Assembly: GCA_023548195.1 (NCBI GenBank)
Contig: JAJHZJ010000311.1
Location: forward strand, 8,876,825-8,940,824
Direction of reading: 5' to 3'
DNA: 64,000 nucleotides
Origin: Bettongia penicillata ogilbyi
Taxonomy: Eukaryota; Chordata; Mammalia; Diprotodontia; Potoroidae
Part shown: positions 11,281-22,740 of the stretch, one piece after another
Layout of the letters: each line of letters opens with the position of its first letter
Position numbering within the stretch: the stretch's first letter is position 1
Notes under the pieces: generated by a model
Databases searched by the model: none
What the model saw: the letters and a program-made list of their open reading frames with translations, nothing else
Told to the model about the DNA's origin: nothing
Translations under genes and position numbers: made by a program

Positions 11281-11744
11281 TGTATCACCAAGGCAATATT
11301 CACAGCACTGAAGGCAACTATGAATATGCCAACATAGCTCTCCATTGTGAAGTACAAAATATTCTCCATATAGAAGACTGAAGAAAAACATTTATTCAGA
11401 CACCAGAAAGCCAAATCCCCAAACCAGAAAGTCAAATCCATCATAGTAGCCAAAAATTCAATACAAATTAGCAATGCAGGGGACAAAACCATTCCCAAGT
11501 CAATTCCCTCCACAAATAAACACTCAGGAGCCTACCTGTCTGCTTTCCTGTATTCTTTCTCAATCCATCCTAACTGCCCTAACTGATTTCACTCACTTCC
11601 TTTCAGTTCTGCTCCACCCTTCCTGTCCCATCTGTTCATCAAACTCTTCCCACCACATGTGACTTAGGCTTCCATGTAATTTAAGTAGGTCACATGGGCC
11701 TATTAATGAATGGCAAAGATCTTTCCATTTAAATTACCATTGCA
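11281..11744. mobile_element. Solo LTR, 5-bp target duplication
   Basis: A 464-bp block begins TGTATCACCAAGG and ends TTACCATTGCA, flanked by CAAGT at 11276-11280 and 11745-11749. Excising it with one CAAGT restores a SINE line (TTTCAAATTTCAAGTCTGCC). AATAAA occurs on the minus strand (TTTATT at 11391-11396) and on the plus strand (11515-11520), so orientation is uncertain. A 5-bp duplication suits ERVL/class III or some class I ERVs. No internal region remains. Confidence 0.7.
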
Positions 11745-11880
11745 CAAGTCTGCCAGTGCTATTTTGGCAAGGGCACTTAGTGTGTGAACTTCAGTTTCCT
11801 CATCTGAAAAATAAAGATGCATGACTAGAAGACTTGTAATCTCCCTTCCATCTCCTATTCTATGATCCTATTTGCAAAGT
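11745..11880 (+). mobile_element. THER1/MIR-type SINE, right half
   Basis: CTTCAGTTTCCTCATCTGAA and CTCCCTTCCATCTCCTATTC continue the SINE begun at 11218. Confidence 0.8.
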
Positions 11881-12254
11881 GAAGATATCAAAACCTTATA
11901 AAACATCATATGTAACACAAAGAAATGAAAACTCAAGATACTGTCAGATGGATTTTTCCCCTTAAATAAAAATGTACAATTCTTGACTAAGGTCAATAAA
12001 TGATTATTATTTTCATGAGAGTTGACTTTGGCATACTATATATTGCCATGAAAAATTAAGCAATCTATATAACAGGTACAGTCAAATTAGAGTAGTATGA
12101 ATGGGAAATACCTCATTAGTTGAAAAAATAAACTTTTCTGAAAATAGTATCCCATTTCTTTTTGATATGATTTCTTCCTTGTAATTACATTCAAGTCTCT
12201 TCAGCTTTAGTGGCATACAATTCTCAGTTAGCACTGCTTTCAATGCCAGTGTTG

Positions 12255-12490
12255 TAGCAGTTTGGTAGAGCAGAAAGAACATTGATTTTGCATTCAGAAG
12301 ATTTGGGTATGTGTCCATACTCTCCCACTCTATGATTACTTGACAGCCATGGCTAGTCACATAAACCTTCTTTTGTTTCATCAACTGTAAAAAATGAGGG
12401 TAACAGTATTTGTACTACTACTTCACTGGATAGTTGTGATGGAGGGGCTATGACAACCTTAAAAGGCGATATAAAATGAGAGCTAGGATT
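12255..12490 (+). mobile_element. THER1/MIR-type SINE
   Basis: GCATTCAGAAGATTTGGG, CTGTAAAAAATGAGGGTAAC and TTAAAAGGCGATATAAAATG follow head, core and tail of a CORE-SINE. Confidence 0.75.
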
Positions 12491-13445
12491 CCAAAATCAT
12501 GTATATTAAGGGGAATATTTTTCTACCATGCAAACATCTATTTTTAGAAATTAATTGAACAATTCCCAAATGTAATAAAAAGTTAACAAAAGATCTTGAA
12601 TGGTTTTTGAGTGTCAAATCACAGAGATAAAGAAGCTGTTCTTAAGGATAAAGTGCTATTCATTAGTAAAGTCACTAAGGAAGTGAAACACTTGGCAAAT
12701 AGTGCCCTTTGCCATGTCTACTGTGTGTGTGAACAGAAGTGGGCACCATAAGCCTTGTAGAGTGAACACTATCCTCATTCCCCTCATTTGCCTAGTTTTT
12801 CATGTCTGGTTTCCTTTTGTATCATCATCTCCCCAAACCCTATTTTCTGTGGCTGTCCCTCTTAAGTGTTGCTGCCTTCTATTATTCTTGATTGAGCCCT
12901 TCCTTTCTTTTCACAGGTCAAAATTTTTCCACTTACGCTAGTTATGGATATATGGATGATGAGGATGGGAGAGGTGGAAAAGGGTAAGGGCAGCTGTTCC
13001 TAAATACAAGAAACACTCCTTGCCTTACCAAATTGTGACTGCCTAGTCTAATATTAGATAAAAGAAAGAAGGGATTTTTTTGACAGGATTGTTTTCCCAA
13101 AGTTGGGGAAGGGAAAGTTGTTGATGAAGGTTGGGAGAATCTATTGTCTGGTTTGGTAATGACATAATGAATACCCTAATCTAGGCTAAGAATCTGAAGG
13201 GAAGGTATTTTATGACAATCTTGCCATGAATCCAAACTTTTCTGCTTTTTGGGATATGAAGGAAACTGCTATTGTATTCTTATCCTTTTGACTCGGATCT
13301 TTTAGTATGTATCTTGCACTTATTGATTGACCAAAAGACAGCTATTCAGAATTAACTGCTTCCCTTCTCCTACTTCTCCCTAGATCCCAGATCTCTAGTA
13401 TACATCCAGATTTCATCTGCAATAAAATTCCACAAGGCATTATGT
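12491..13445. other. Unassigned sequence, no gene seen
   Basis: No supported feature. The 79-residue frame at 12702-12941 shows no family resemblance. Confidence 0.5.
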
Positions 13446-13735
13446 CATTGCATTTGGATTTGGAATAAAAAAACCTGGGTTGGAGTTCTAGATTTGATAT
13501 GTATTGAACATTTGACCTACTTGCTAGATGTTGAATGAGGAAAGGCTGGGTTCAAATTTCCACCTCTGACATTTCCTAATCATGTGACCAGGGAAAGTCA
13601 CTTAACCTCTCCGAACCTCAGTTTCCTTGTCTGTAAAAAAGGAGTGATCAAATTTTGTAGTAACTTTCTGAAAGTTATGAGAAAAATCCTTTGCAAGTTT
13701 TAAAATGCCGTTTAAATGCAAATCATTAATAATAT
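13446..13735 (+). mobile_element. THER1/MIR-type SINE, head apparently doubled
   Basis: Two head-like phrases (CTGGGTTGGAGTTCTAGAT and CTGGGTTCAAATTTCCACC) precede one core (CTCAGTTTCCTTGTCTGTAA) and one tail. This suggests two overlapping SINE copies. Confidence 0.75.
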
Positions 13736-14449
13736 ATTAACTATACAGAAACATGAGATGTTCCTTCAAAACTGTATTTAAATTAAAATTTTATAAATCA
13801 AACCATATTTTAAAAGCAAAGGAAAACTATGTATTTAAGAGAGTCTTCCAGTTATTTTTGTAAGCATAAAAAGCACATCAAAATTTTAATGTGAATGAGT
13901 CTAATTTTGTGAATTTTAATTTTTCTTTTTAAATTTAGTTTCACCCTCAAAAGTACCTTAAGATATTTCTAAATCATACCAGTTGAAATACTGTTATTTT
14001 TTTTCCCTCTGTAGATAGAGAAGAAAGGATGGTATAATAGCAAATAAAAGTGCCTGTTGTATCCTTATTAGATGAGAGAGTTCAGTAAGATGAAGTCACT
14101 TTAGAGTCAGTAAAGCCTTGAACTATTGCTATAGTAAGGTTACCCTAGTAACGACCCATATTAAGGTGTGACAAGTTGTCCTCTATCAACCTTCCTATTT
14201 TATCTTCTGACTGTCACCCTGGTTAAAGTAAAGATTGTGTGAAGATGAAGGTAGGCTTACCAAGTTTTCCTTTGTAGATGAAGTCCTGCTAAGTAAAAAC
14301 AAACAAATGAACAAAAACCTAGATTTTAACCAATATTTTTAAATTTAAAAGAATTTGGAAGGGATTGTTTATTGAAGGTATTGAAGACCTCTCTACTATT
14401 CAAAAGTGATGAATGCTTCTTTTCTTCTATTTTGTCCTATGAATCTTGA
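13736..14449. other. Unassigned AT-rich sequence, no gene seen
   Basis: No gene. Segment 13765-13830 resembles 20475-20545 (TTATAAATCAA...GGAAAACTAT), which may be an unnamed AT-rich repeat. Confidence 0.45.
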
Positions 14450-14989
14450 TTAACTTCTATTTTTTTGTCAATAATTATGTTTTCAGTTTTTGACAATTAC
14501 TTCCATAAGTTTCAAATTTTTCTCTCCCTCTCTCCCCCTTCTTTTCCCATAATGGCATGCAATCTTATATGAGTTCTACACATACATACTTATTAAGCAC
14601 ATTTTCACTTTAGTTACGTTGCATAGAAGAATTAAAATGATTGGGAGAAACCATGAGAAAAACTGAACCAAAACAAAACATAACAAAGTAGAAAAGTAAT
14701 CTGCTCATTCTGAGTTCCAACTCTTTAATTCTTTCTCTGAATATGGATGGCATTTTGCATCAAGAGTCCTTTGGACATGTTTTATGTCCTTGCATTGTTG
14801 TGAAGGGCCAAGTTTATCAGAAACATTCCTTGCACACTGTGGCTGTTACCGTGTATAATGTTCTCCTGGTTCTGCTCCTTTCACTCAGCATCAGATCATA
14901 CAAGTCTTTCCAGGTTTTTCTGAAGTCTGCCTGTTTGTTATTTCTTATAGCACAATAGTACTCCATTTCATTCATATACCACAACTTGT

Positions 14990-15967
14990 TCAGTCATTCC
15001 CCAGTTGATGGACATCAAATTTTCTTTTGAGCTCTGGTCTTTTCATCAGGAAGGTCTGGAAATCCTTTATTTTACTGAATATCCATCTCCTTACCTGAAA
15101 TATTATATTCAGTTTTTCTGGGTAATTGATCCTTGGTTGTAGCCAAAGCTCCTTTGCCTTATGGAATATCATGTTCCAATCCCTCTGATCTTTTAATGTA
15201 GAAGCTGCAAAGTCCTGTATGATCCTGACTGGAGTTCCTCAATATTTGAATTGTTTCTTTCTGGATGCTTGATAATTCTGGAATGTGGCAACAAAATTCC
15301 TAGGCATTTTTAATTTGGGATCTCTTTCAGAAGTTGATCAGTAGATTCTTTCCCTGACTGTTTCGCCCTCTGGATCTAAGACTTCAAGGCAGTTTTCCTT
15401 GATAATTTCTTGGAAGATAGTGTCCAGGCTCTGTTTCATCATGGCCTTCCATAAACCAATAATTCTTAGATTTTTCTCTTCTGGATCTGTTTTCCAGGTG
15501 AGGTGTTTTTCCAATGAGATATTTTGTGTTTTCTTCTATTTTTTTCATTCTTTAGATAAGCTTCTACATGCCAAATTTTAATTTTTCTTCAGTTAGTTTT
15601 TCTACTTCTTTTTTCATTTGTCCAATTTTTCCAGGTAAGTTTTGTACCTCTTTATTCTTTTGGTCAATTTTCCTTTTTAAGGAGCTGTACTCTGCAGGGA
15701 ATTCTTTTTTTTTTTTTCTCATTTTGTCAATTGCATTTTTTAAAATCATTGGACAATTTTTCTTCTCCCTTTCTAATTTGACTTTTAATATCCTTCTTGA
15801 GCTCTTCCAAGAATGCTTTTTGAGTTTGAGACCAGTTCACATTCGCTTTTGAGGTTTCAGATGTGAGTACAGTGTCAATGCTGTCTTCTTTTGAATTAGT
15901 ATTTTGATCTCCCTGTCCCTGTAGAAAGATTCTTGTTTGATGCTATTCGGATTTACTTCTTACTCAT
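14990..15967 (-). pseudogene. HAL1 ORF1 (L1 ORF1p-like RNA-binding protein), decayed
   Basis: L1 ORF1p is a trimeric RNA chaperone with a coiled coil, an RRM and a C-terminal domain. Here the coiled-coil stretch is readable (KIGQMKKEVEKLTEEKLKFG at about 15565-15630), and the C-terminal domain reads KDFQTFLMKRPELKRKFD near 15040. The likely start ATG is at 15967 on the minus strand. Several stops and frameshifts break the middle. The frame ends in sequence borrowed from the L1 3' end (VHQLGND), just past the ORF1/3'-end junction. Confidence 0.7.
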
Positions 15968-16199
15968 GGTGGTTGACTTTTTCCTGTCTTTTAAAGTGTA
16001 CCTCTGCTTCTGCAGTCTCTATCCCACACTTCTTATGCTGGGCGTTTGGGGCCTGATTTCTGGCTTTGTGTGTGTTGTGACCCATGATTCTTTCAGCTAG
16101 AATCTATAAAAGACTGCAGCTTATTGGTATGTGCCAAGACCAAGGCTAGGTGAAGTTGTTCTGAGTTTCTCCCAGGGGTTACACTGAAACTGGCAGCCT

Positions 16200-16997
16200 G
16201 AGGTGTTGGGGAAGTATAGTCCCACCATCCTCCTCTGCTAGAGCTGAGCTTGAGCACAAGCAGGCTCAGTGGCTGCTGAACCCCATCTATGCTGGTATCT
16301 GCTCAATCCCCAAGACCTGGGGTGATGGTGTTGGCACTTTACTGGCTCCACTCCCCTGGGACTCAGGCTTTTCTGTTGGTCCACTTAGGTGGTGCTTGCT
16401 GGAATGCTTCTCATCCTGTACTGATCCCCTTTAGCCACACCAAGATGGACCCTTACTGCTGGTCACCCTAGGCTCCCAAGCTAAAAGACTATTTACCTCT
16501 TCTGCTGGCTCCACTATTCCAGGACTTTTCCTGGGACAATATTCTCTGGGTTTTTAAAGGTTAACAAAGGTAAGGTGAGAGCACTTACAGTTTACTCTAC
16601 CATCTTGGTTCCCAGAAGTTCAAGGAGGTGACTTTTCAAACATTTAATCTGTGGGCTGATCACCCCAGGAGTGACTGCTGCTGTTATCATGGGCCATGTG
16701 CTTCTCTGTCACTCGGTTCTGCCTACACTGAGAGGCTTGGAGATCTGCACTGGTGCTTCTAATTCAGTCTCCCTGGGGCATTCCTGCTCTGCTATGGCTA
16801 TGGCCAAATCTGTGCTGGTGCAGCCTGTGTTCTCTGTGCTCCCACATCCCATGCAACAGTTTCTTCCCATAGACTTTCTGGGCTGTCTTGGGCTGGAAAT
16901 CTACCACACTTTGTTGCCCAATGTATTCTGTGCTCTAAAAATTTGCTCAGATTTGCTTTATAGAGGTATCTGAAGGAAGTCACTCTACCATCTTGCC
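16200..16997 (-). promoter_or_regulatory. HAL1 5'UTR promoter with two YY1-like boxes
   Basis: The sense strand reads GGCAAGATGGTAGAGTGA at the 5' end (16984-17000) and AACCAAGATGGTAGAGTA about 390 bases inside (16588-16608). In human L1 an AAGATGGC box near the 5' end binds YY1 and sets the transcription start; that role is inferred here. The boxes are similar but the sequence after each differs, so this is not a simple tandem monomer array. Confidence 0.5.
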
Positions 16998-17014
16998 TTA
17001 ACTTATCTTTCAGT

Positions 17015-17068
17015 CATACACACACATATACACACAAGTGTACGTATGTATGTATGTATGTGTATGGG

Positions 17069-17109
<41 letters not shown>

Positions 17110-17171
17110 ATACATATATGTATGTATGTATGTATAGGCAAATAGCCCTGTGTGACTAGATAAGTATTCTC

Positions 17172-17209
<38 letters not shown>

Positions 17210-17283
17210 GGACAGGAAAGGAGGAAGAGAGAGAGAGAGAAAGAAAAAGAAGAAGGAAGAAAGGGCAGAGGGGCAGAGGGAAA
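17015..17283. repeat. CA/TA/TG and GA microsatellites
   Basis: CA, TATG, (TA)n, (TG)n, a (TG)n block at 17177-17208 and a GA/GGAA-rich block at 17219-17283 are read directly. Frames across them are low complexity. Confidence 0.9.
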
Positions 17284-18002
17284 GATACAGATTGATCTCT
17301 TTGGCAGTACCAATGTGGAGAGACTTATGGACCCGTTCTAAAAAAAAATTTTTTTTTGGAAAGATATGCTAAGTTTAGTAAGAAGTTAGTGAAAATTAGA
17401 ATACAATTTATTTTTCCTGTCCAATTTCTCAGACCTCTTCAAATCTGTCCACTGTCCTGAGGGCCTTTGTTCTACTAAGTGAAACTAGATTTCTAGATGT
17501 TTTGTGAAACATTATTCTTTTGTGAAATATTCTTCCATTTTGAAAATCCATTAAGTAGCATTGGGATATTAAGAAAAAGTGTACAAAACAGAGTGGGTTA
17601 TATAGGATAAGTTAGCATGGATGGGTTACATTCTTCATTATCTGAGAGAAAGGCCATATTGAAATAATCTCAGCTTCATCTGCCTGTTTAAAGAAAAGAA
17701 CTGCAAATGATGAAGGAGGCACTTTAGATTCAGCCATCAGTGAAATACCATTGGTGAATATGCTAGGCTTTCTCCATGATTCTGTACCAGACCTTAAAAG
17801 TTTATGCAAATTATTGGTCTCAGATAACTTGGGAGTTGATTAGGTAATATCTAAGCAAAGAATTCTAGAGAGGTTGTTGGGATAGAAGTGGAGAGTTTAG
17901 AAGGACTGACTGCGATGAATAGAGAATGAAGTAAGGTTCAACAAATATGAAATATGGAGGAGGAGGAGGAAGAGTGTCCTTCAGTCCATGCTTTCCTAGT
18001 TT
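17284..18002. other. Unassigned sequence, no gene seen
   Basis: No recognised repeat or gene. Confidence 0.5.
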
Positions 18003-18350
18003 ACACAAACACACATACACATATGTATTCATATATACGTATATTCATATACATATGTACATACATATTTTTGTATATGTGTATGTATAGAGAAATAATG
18101 GTTTTATGCATGTATATATTTTATATATAAAGGTTTTTTAATAGGTTTATTTTATTTTTATTATTTTATTTTGATAATTATTATTTAATATATAATTACA
18201 TATATTTATTTAATAATTATTAACTAATATAGGCTTATAAAGTTTTACATGTGTGTATATATACACACAGACATATAGACAAATACATATGTATGCATAT
18301 ATAATACACACATATATGTGCGTATACACACATACACACATATATAATAA
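18003..18350. repeat. CA/TA microsatellites and AT-rich tract
   Basis: CACATATG-type repeats occur at 18003-18100 and 18247-18348, separated by a TTATTTAATA-rich tract. Confidence 0.85.
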
Positions 18351-19479
18351 AATCTTTCATGCAAACTGCTATTTCTATGAATGTGAGGACGAGGGCCTTG
18401 TTTGAGTTTTCTTTGTAGCTTCATAATTGACAAAATCTAGACTGACTGCATCAGGTTCACTTAAGAAAACAAATGTGTGTCCTTAATCTTTTGTTAATTC
18501 AATTATAAATGAAACTCATTTACCTAACAGTTGTTCTGGGACCAAGTTGGAAACTAGAGCACTTTCTAAATTTTAATAGCAGTCAGTAAAGCATAATAGG
18601 TTTAAGAACTTTGATCAGTTGCTAAATTACCTAACAAATGTCTTTTGAATTTCCTTACAGCCCTATCTAATTCAGAATGGCTGAGGCGTAGAAATCTTTG
18701 TGTTGTCTGCCTACATAGATGCCTCAAAGTCCACTTTTCACTTTTCATAGGCCCAATGACTATTCTCCTCTGGAGTTAGAACCAAGTTTAACTCTTGCCT
18801 TGGAACTGCAATAATACCTTGAATAGTAAGTGGGTGCACAGTAAATAACCGGCGAGTGTTAATCATCAACATCAGGAAAATTGAGAAATGAATGTGTTTC
18901 AAACATTCCATGGACATTATCATCATTGCATGTTATATGTTTCAGGATGAATTACTGCTAACTGGCCCTAGCTTGATGTGTAGAATGTCCAGAAGTTCCT
19001 ATATAAGGATTTATATCACCCCGTTGCCTGAAATGTGATGAACTATATAGAATTTTAATGGCAATCTCATATGAAAAAGTTTCTTCCAGATTTTTTCAGG
19101 CAAGTCAAAGAATGCAAGTCAAGAGAATGTGTAATATTAATAAAAATTAAATATGCCAACCTTAATGCTTATATACTGTAGCTAACAATTTGCTTGATAA
19201 GTACTCTTCTATGGACCTGATATCCACAGGATTCATAATACACTCAGCTATACATACCTGCACACAAATTGACACATATATGCATATATACACTTATACA
19301 TATACGCACATATGGGAATATTTATTACAGAATAACTCCTTCTGATTCCAGAATGTTGTACAATGAAAGTCATATATAGAGAGATTTCTTTAGTTGTACT
19401 TGTAGGAATTCCTAACTGGATTTCCTGACACTGACAATCCAACAGTTTCTTTATGCATTCATGTAGGGTCAATATGATC
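18351..19479. other. Unassigned sequence with a short CA/TA repeat
   Basis: No gene. Interrupted CACATATATGCATAT repeats lie at 19250-19315. Confidence 0.5.
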
Positions 19480-19660
19480 ATGGGTTAAGTGGCAACCTCT
19501 CTAAGCCTCATTTAGCTGATCTGTTAAATGAAGGAAATAATGTATGTAATACTTTCCTCAAAAGGTTCTTCTGGGGAACAAAGATACTGTATTGATTGTT
19601 TTAAAGTTTGAAAAGCCATTGTACAGAGTAACAGAAATATTTTAATGATAATTAATTGTG
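19480..19660 (+). mobile_element. THER1/MIR-type SINE, 3' half
   Basis: CCTCTCTAAGCCTCATTTAG, TGTTAAATGAAGGAAATAA and TTTAAAGTTTGAAAAGCC follow the SINE core and tail. Confidence 0.65.
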
Positions 19661-19704
19661 AAACACCTACTTTACTCAACAAAATAATCTAAGACTATTT
19701 CAAG

Positions 19705-20022
19705 GTACTTATGAAAAATGCTATCCACCCTGAAAGAGAAAACTGATGAACACTGAGTACAGAATGAAGCATACTTTTTTCCTTACTTTATTTTTCTCTT
19801 TCTTTCCTTTCTTCCTTCCATGTTCCTTCCTTCCTTCCTTCTTTCCTTCCTTCCTGCAACATGGTTAATACAAAAATATGTCTTGCATAATTTCACATAT
19901 ATAATTGAGATCATACTGCTTGCCTTTTAAATGAATAGGAGAGGGACTGGAGAGAAGAAAAGAATTTAGAATTCAAAACTTTTAAAATGAACGTTAAAAT
20001 AAATGAATAAAATATATGTTTA
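19705..20022 (+). mobile_element. L1 3' end
   Basis: AATGCTATCCACCCTGAAAG, a (TTCC)n block at about 19795-19856, TTGCATAATTTCACATAT, GAATTCAAAACTTTTAAAAT and a final AATAAATGAATAAAATA follow the marsupial L1 3'UTR to its A-rich end. Confidence 0.8.
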
Positions 20023-20024
20023 TA

Positions 20025-20225
20025 AAGCTTGTGAAGTGCTTTACATATATTTGATGCTCACAGTGAATCTTGGAGGTAGTTGATATAATTATCCCCATTT
20101 TACAGATGAGGAAATTGAGCTGACAAAGGATAAGTGACTTATTTAGAGTATGTCTGAGGAAAGATGCAAACTCAGGTCTTACTTTCTCAAATCCAGTACA
20201 TTTAAAGTGCTTTTCTATATAAAAG
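20025..20225 (-). mobile_element. THER1/MIR-type SINE
   Basis: CCCCATTTTACAGATGAGGA, GATAAGTGACTTATTTAG and CTCAGGTCTTACTTTCTC are the inverted core and head. Confidence 0.85.
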
Positions 20226-20354
20226 TAAGCTAATAATATTCCTACATTAGTAAGAATACAGATTGGTACAGAGAAACCTGAGGTGAGTATGTTCCCTTTT
20301 CCAATGAATGTTAATTAGTGCCTTTTCTTGTGGTCTTAGAGTTATCCAAACTAA

Positions 20355-20462
20355 AAACACTGAGAGGTTAGGTATTGCACAGCTAGCGTGTCAGAGATGA
20401 GACTTGAACACAGATCTTTCTGTCTTTCAGATCAGTTTTCTATCCATTACACTATGTTGGAT
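20355..20462 (-). mobile_element. THER1/MIR-type SINE fragment
   Basis: GCACAGCTAGCGTGTCAGAG and CTATCCATTACACTATGT are the inverted core and tRNA-like head. Confidence 0.7.
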
Positions 20463-20754
20463 ATATTCTTTAAAATTTACATTAAAGTAAAAGTCTTATA
20501 AATCAACTCTTTTACAAATGTAAAGGGGAACTATCTAAAATATCTATCAGTTAACATTTTTGTAATAAAATAAATGTTATGATGTGAATAACGAATCCTT
20601 TGTTTTATAGACTTTTTAAAATATAAATGAAAATATGAAGAAACTGTGTGATTTGTCAACATAGGAACCTCTGATGTAGAGATGCAGATGAAAACCAAAA
20701 TTAACCACAACCAATATATGTAGAATATATTAGATAAAGATTAGGGAATTGCCC

Positions 20755-20872
20755 GAGATATATAAAGGTAAAGTGATTTGCCTATTTGCCTCTAGTAAAT
20801 AGCAGAGGCCTGATTCCAAGTTATATTTTCTAGATTCCAAGTCCTGAATATCTACTATGTTGTTCTACAGCT
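20755..20872 (-). mobile_element. MIR-type SINE fragment
   Basis: GTAAAGTGATTTGCC, TAGTAAATAGCAGAGGCCTG and ACTATGTTGTTC match inverted MIR. Confidence 0.6.
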
Positions 20873-20879
20873 ACGTTAT

Positions 20880-21035
20880 ATGCAATGCATGTATACACAT
20901 GTGCATGTGTGTATATGTATACACAAACATGTATGTGGAAAGAGGTTTTGGTCAAGGTAGGATGTATAAAATGGCATATGTTCACAGATTCTCTTAAAAC
21001 ACACACGTATATACATATATACACACACATATAAT
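20880..21035. repeat. CA/TA microsatellite patches
   Basis: GCATGTGTGTATATGTATAC and ACACACACATATAAT tracts are read directly. Confidence 0.8.
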
Positions 21036-21967
21036 AAAAATAGGGCAACAACCTCAAAGGTACTCTGATTTACCAATGGCTGAAGTTCGAATTTGGGTCA
21101 GGTCCAAATACAGACTATGAAAAAGTCATTCCATACATAAGACTATTGAGTTTATTTAAATCTATTCATGATGAATGGATCCTGTCCAATCTGGATCGTC
21201 CACTGAGGCCTTGACTGGAAAATTGAATGAGTAGTTCTGTTTTGTTTTTATTTTTTTTTGTTTGAATAATAATTCAGGTAAAATTACTAGATTAATTCAA
21301 GTGAAGAGTTTGTGTAGAACAGATTCTGTACATTTACAGTGAGTGAAAGATTAATTGAGATCAGAAGAATCATACAAGTTTGCATTTTTATAAATGACAG
21401 TATGGAGATAAAAACATAATGCTAAGGCCTGTTCTATATGACTCGTGATATAAAACTAATAGGATGGAAAATTACCATGAGAGAAAAAAGTGAGTCTCCA
21501 TATTAGATAATCAGAATTTTTTATTTAAAATTATTCAACAACTGACTGACAACTGTGAAATTCAGTATTTATGAGACTGAAATAGCATCTCTTTATATAC
21601 AACTCTTCATACTTCTGAGGTGAGTTTTTATTTTTTTCCATAGTAATGGCATCTATTACGCAGCACCAGGAGCCATAAATAAAGATGAAGTACATTAATC
21701 TCTACATTTTTAATTTTGGGGGTACATTTTATTGCCCATTGCACACATACTGAATTCACAATATTCAATTTTTATTGTTATTATTTGTATTCTCCTTTGT
21801 AAAGAACAGTTAAGAGTCCCCCTCTCCCCTCCCCTTACATACTAAATTTTCTCCAATATAGCTCTTGTTCTGACAACTTAGGGAATGCAATATCCATTAG
21901 TCTTAGAACCATACATTTAGATCCAGATGGAACCATGGAAGTCATTTTGATGGGAAGTTTTAAAATG
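21036..21967. other. Unassigned sequence, no gene seen
   Basis: AT-rich, with no supported feature. Confidence 0.5.
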
Positions 21968-22228
21968 GGAGACATATAGTGTCATAGTGGATAAGGCATT
22001 GGTAACAGAATCAATGAAAACTAGAACTGAACCCTGCTTTCTTTGCTTAGAAGCTATATGACACTTTGGTAAATCCAAGTTTCAATTGCCTCATCAATAA
22101 AATAAAATTAATAATGACACCTTCCTCATTGGTTTACTGTAAGGACCAACAACTAATTAGAGGAAAGAAACTGGTGTTGAGGATCAAATCGATTAGCATA
22201 AGTACTCTACAAAACTTAAAAGATAAGT
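21968..22228 (+). mobile_element. THER1/MIR-type SINE
   Basis: TCATAGTGGATAAGGCATTG is the tRNA-like head, CAATTGCCTCATCAATAAAA is the core, and TACTCTACAAAACTTAAAAG is the tail. Confidence 0.8.
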
Positions 22229-22499
22229 GATTCATTTAGTTAAAGATGGGAAATTAGTAAAGCTATTTACTAGTATCTTAGGAGTCACTGTGAATATAAA
22301 CAATACCTAGTCTATAAATGCTCATTATTTTTAGTTTCAACCCCTTTTGTAGTATTCCACTTCCTTTAAGTCCAAGTTCTGACACACAAGTCATCGGATC
22401 TTCCTGTGACAACGTGGGATTTTACAATTTCTCAGAGTAACCATTATAATAAAATATAATTTCATATTTCCCCTCCCTACAGATGTAGAAGGTCAAAGA

Positions 22500-22740
22500 A
22501 AAGCAGAGAATTTTAAAGTCAAACATTATCTCAGAAGCCATCTAGTTCAGCACGAAATAGATTTCATTTCATATCATATGAAACATGTATTCATACTTCC
22601 TTTTCTTGAGGATTACCAATGTGGGTATTCACTCTACCTTTGGATGTAATTATAAGGAAAAATTTCTTTATATTAATTCTTAACTTCTTTTTTATTTCTT
22701 TCCATCTGTTTCTTGTTCTACCCTATGTTATCAAATAGAA
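22500..22740 (-). mobile_element. CR1/L3 LINE 3' end
   Basis: AGAAGCCATCTAGTTCAG, AAGGAAAAATTTCTTTATAT, TTTCTTGTTCTACCCTATGT and ATAGAACAAGTCTAACAAG follow inverted CR1 phrases in order, as at 57.1-57.4 kb. Confidence 0.65.

Larger units (their letters stand above)
14457..16997 (-). mobile_element. HAL1 (half-L1), nearly full length, no ORF2
   Basis: Read on the minus strand, the order is 5'UTR (5' end near 16997), ORF1 (15967-14990), then an L1 3'-end segment joined directly to ORF1 at about 15023. The L1 3' segment carries the inverse of TTCAGTCATTCCCCAGTTGA and CAAGTCTTTCCAGGTTTTTC. ORF2 is absent, which defines HAL1. Related ends TTAACTTCTATTTT (from 14450) and TTAACTTATCTTTC (from 16998) may be a decayed target duplication. 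Such an element needs reverse transcriptase from elsewhere. Confidence 0.75.

Noticed and set aside
17014..17372. Open frames over CA/TG and GA repeats on both strands
   Set aside because: They consist of poly-TH, poly-CV, poly-YI or RERE strings made by microsatellites, with no start context or domain.
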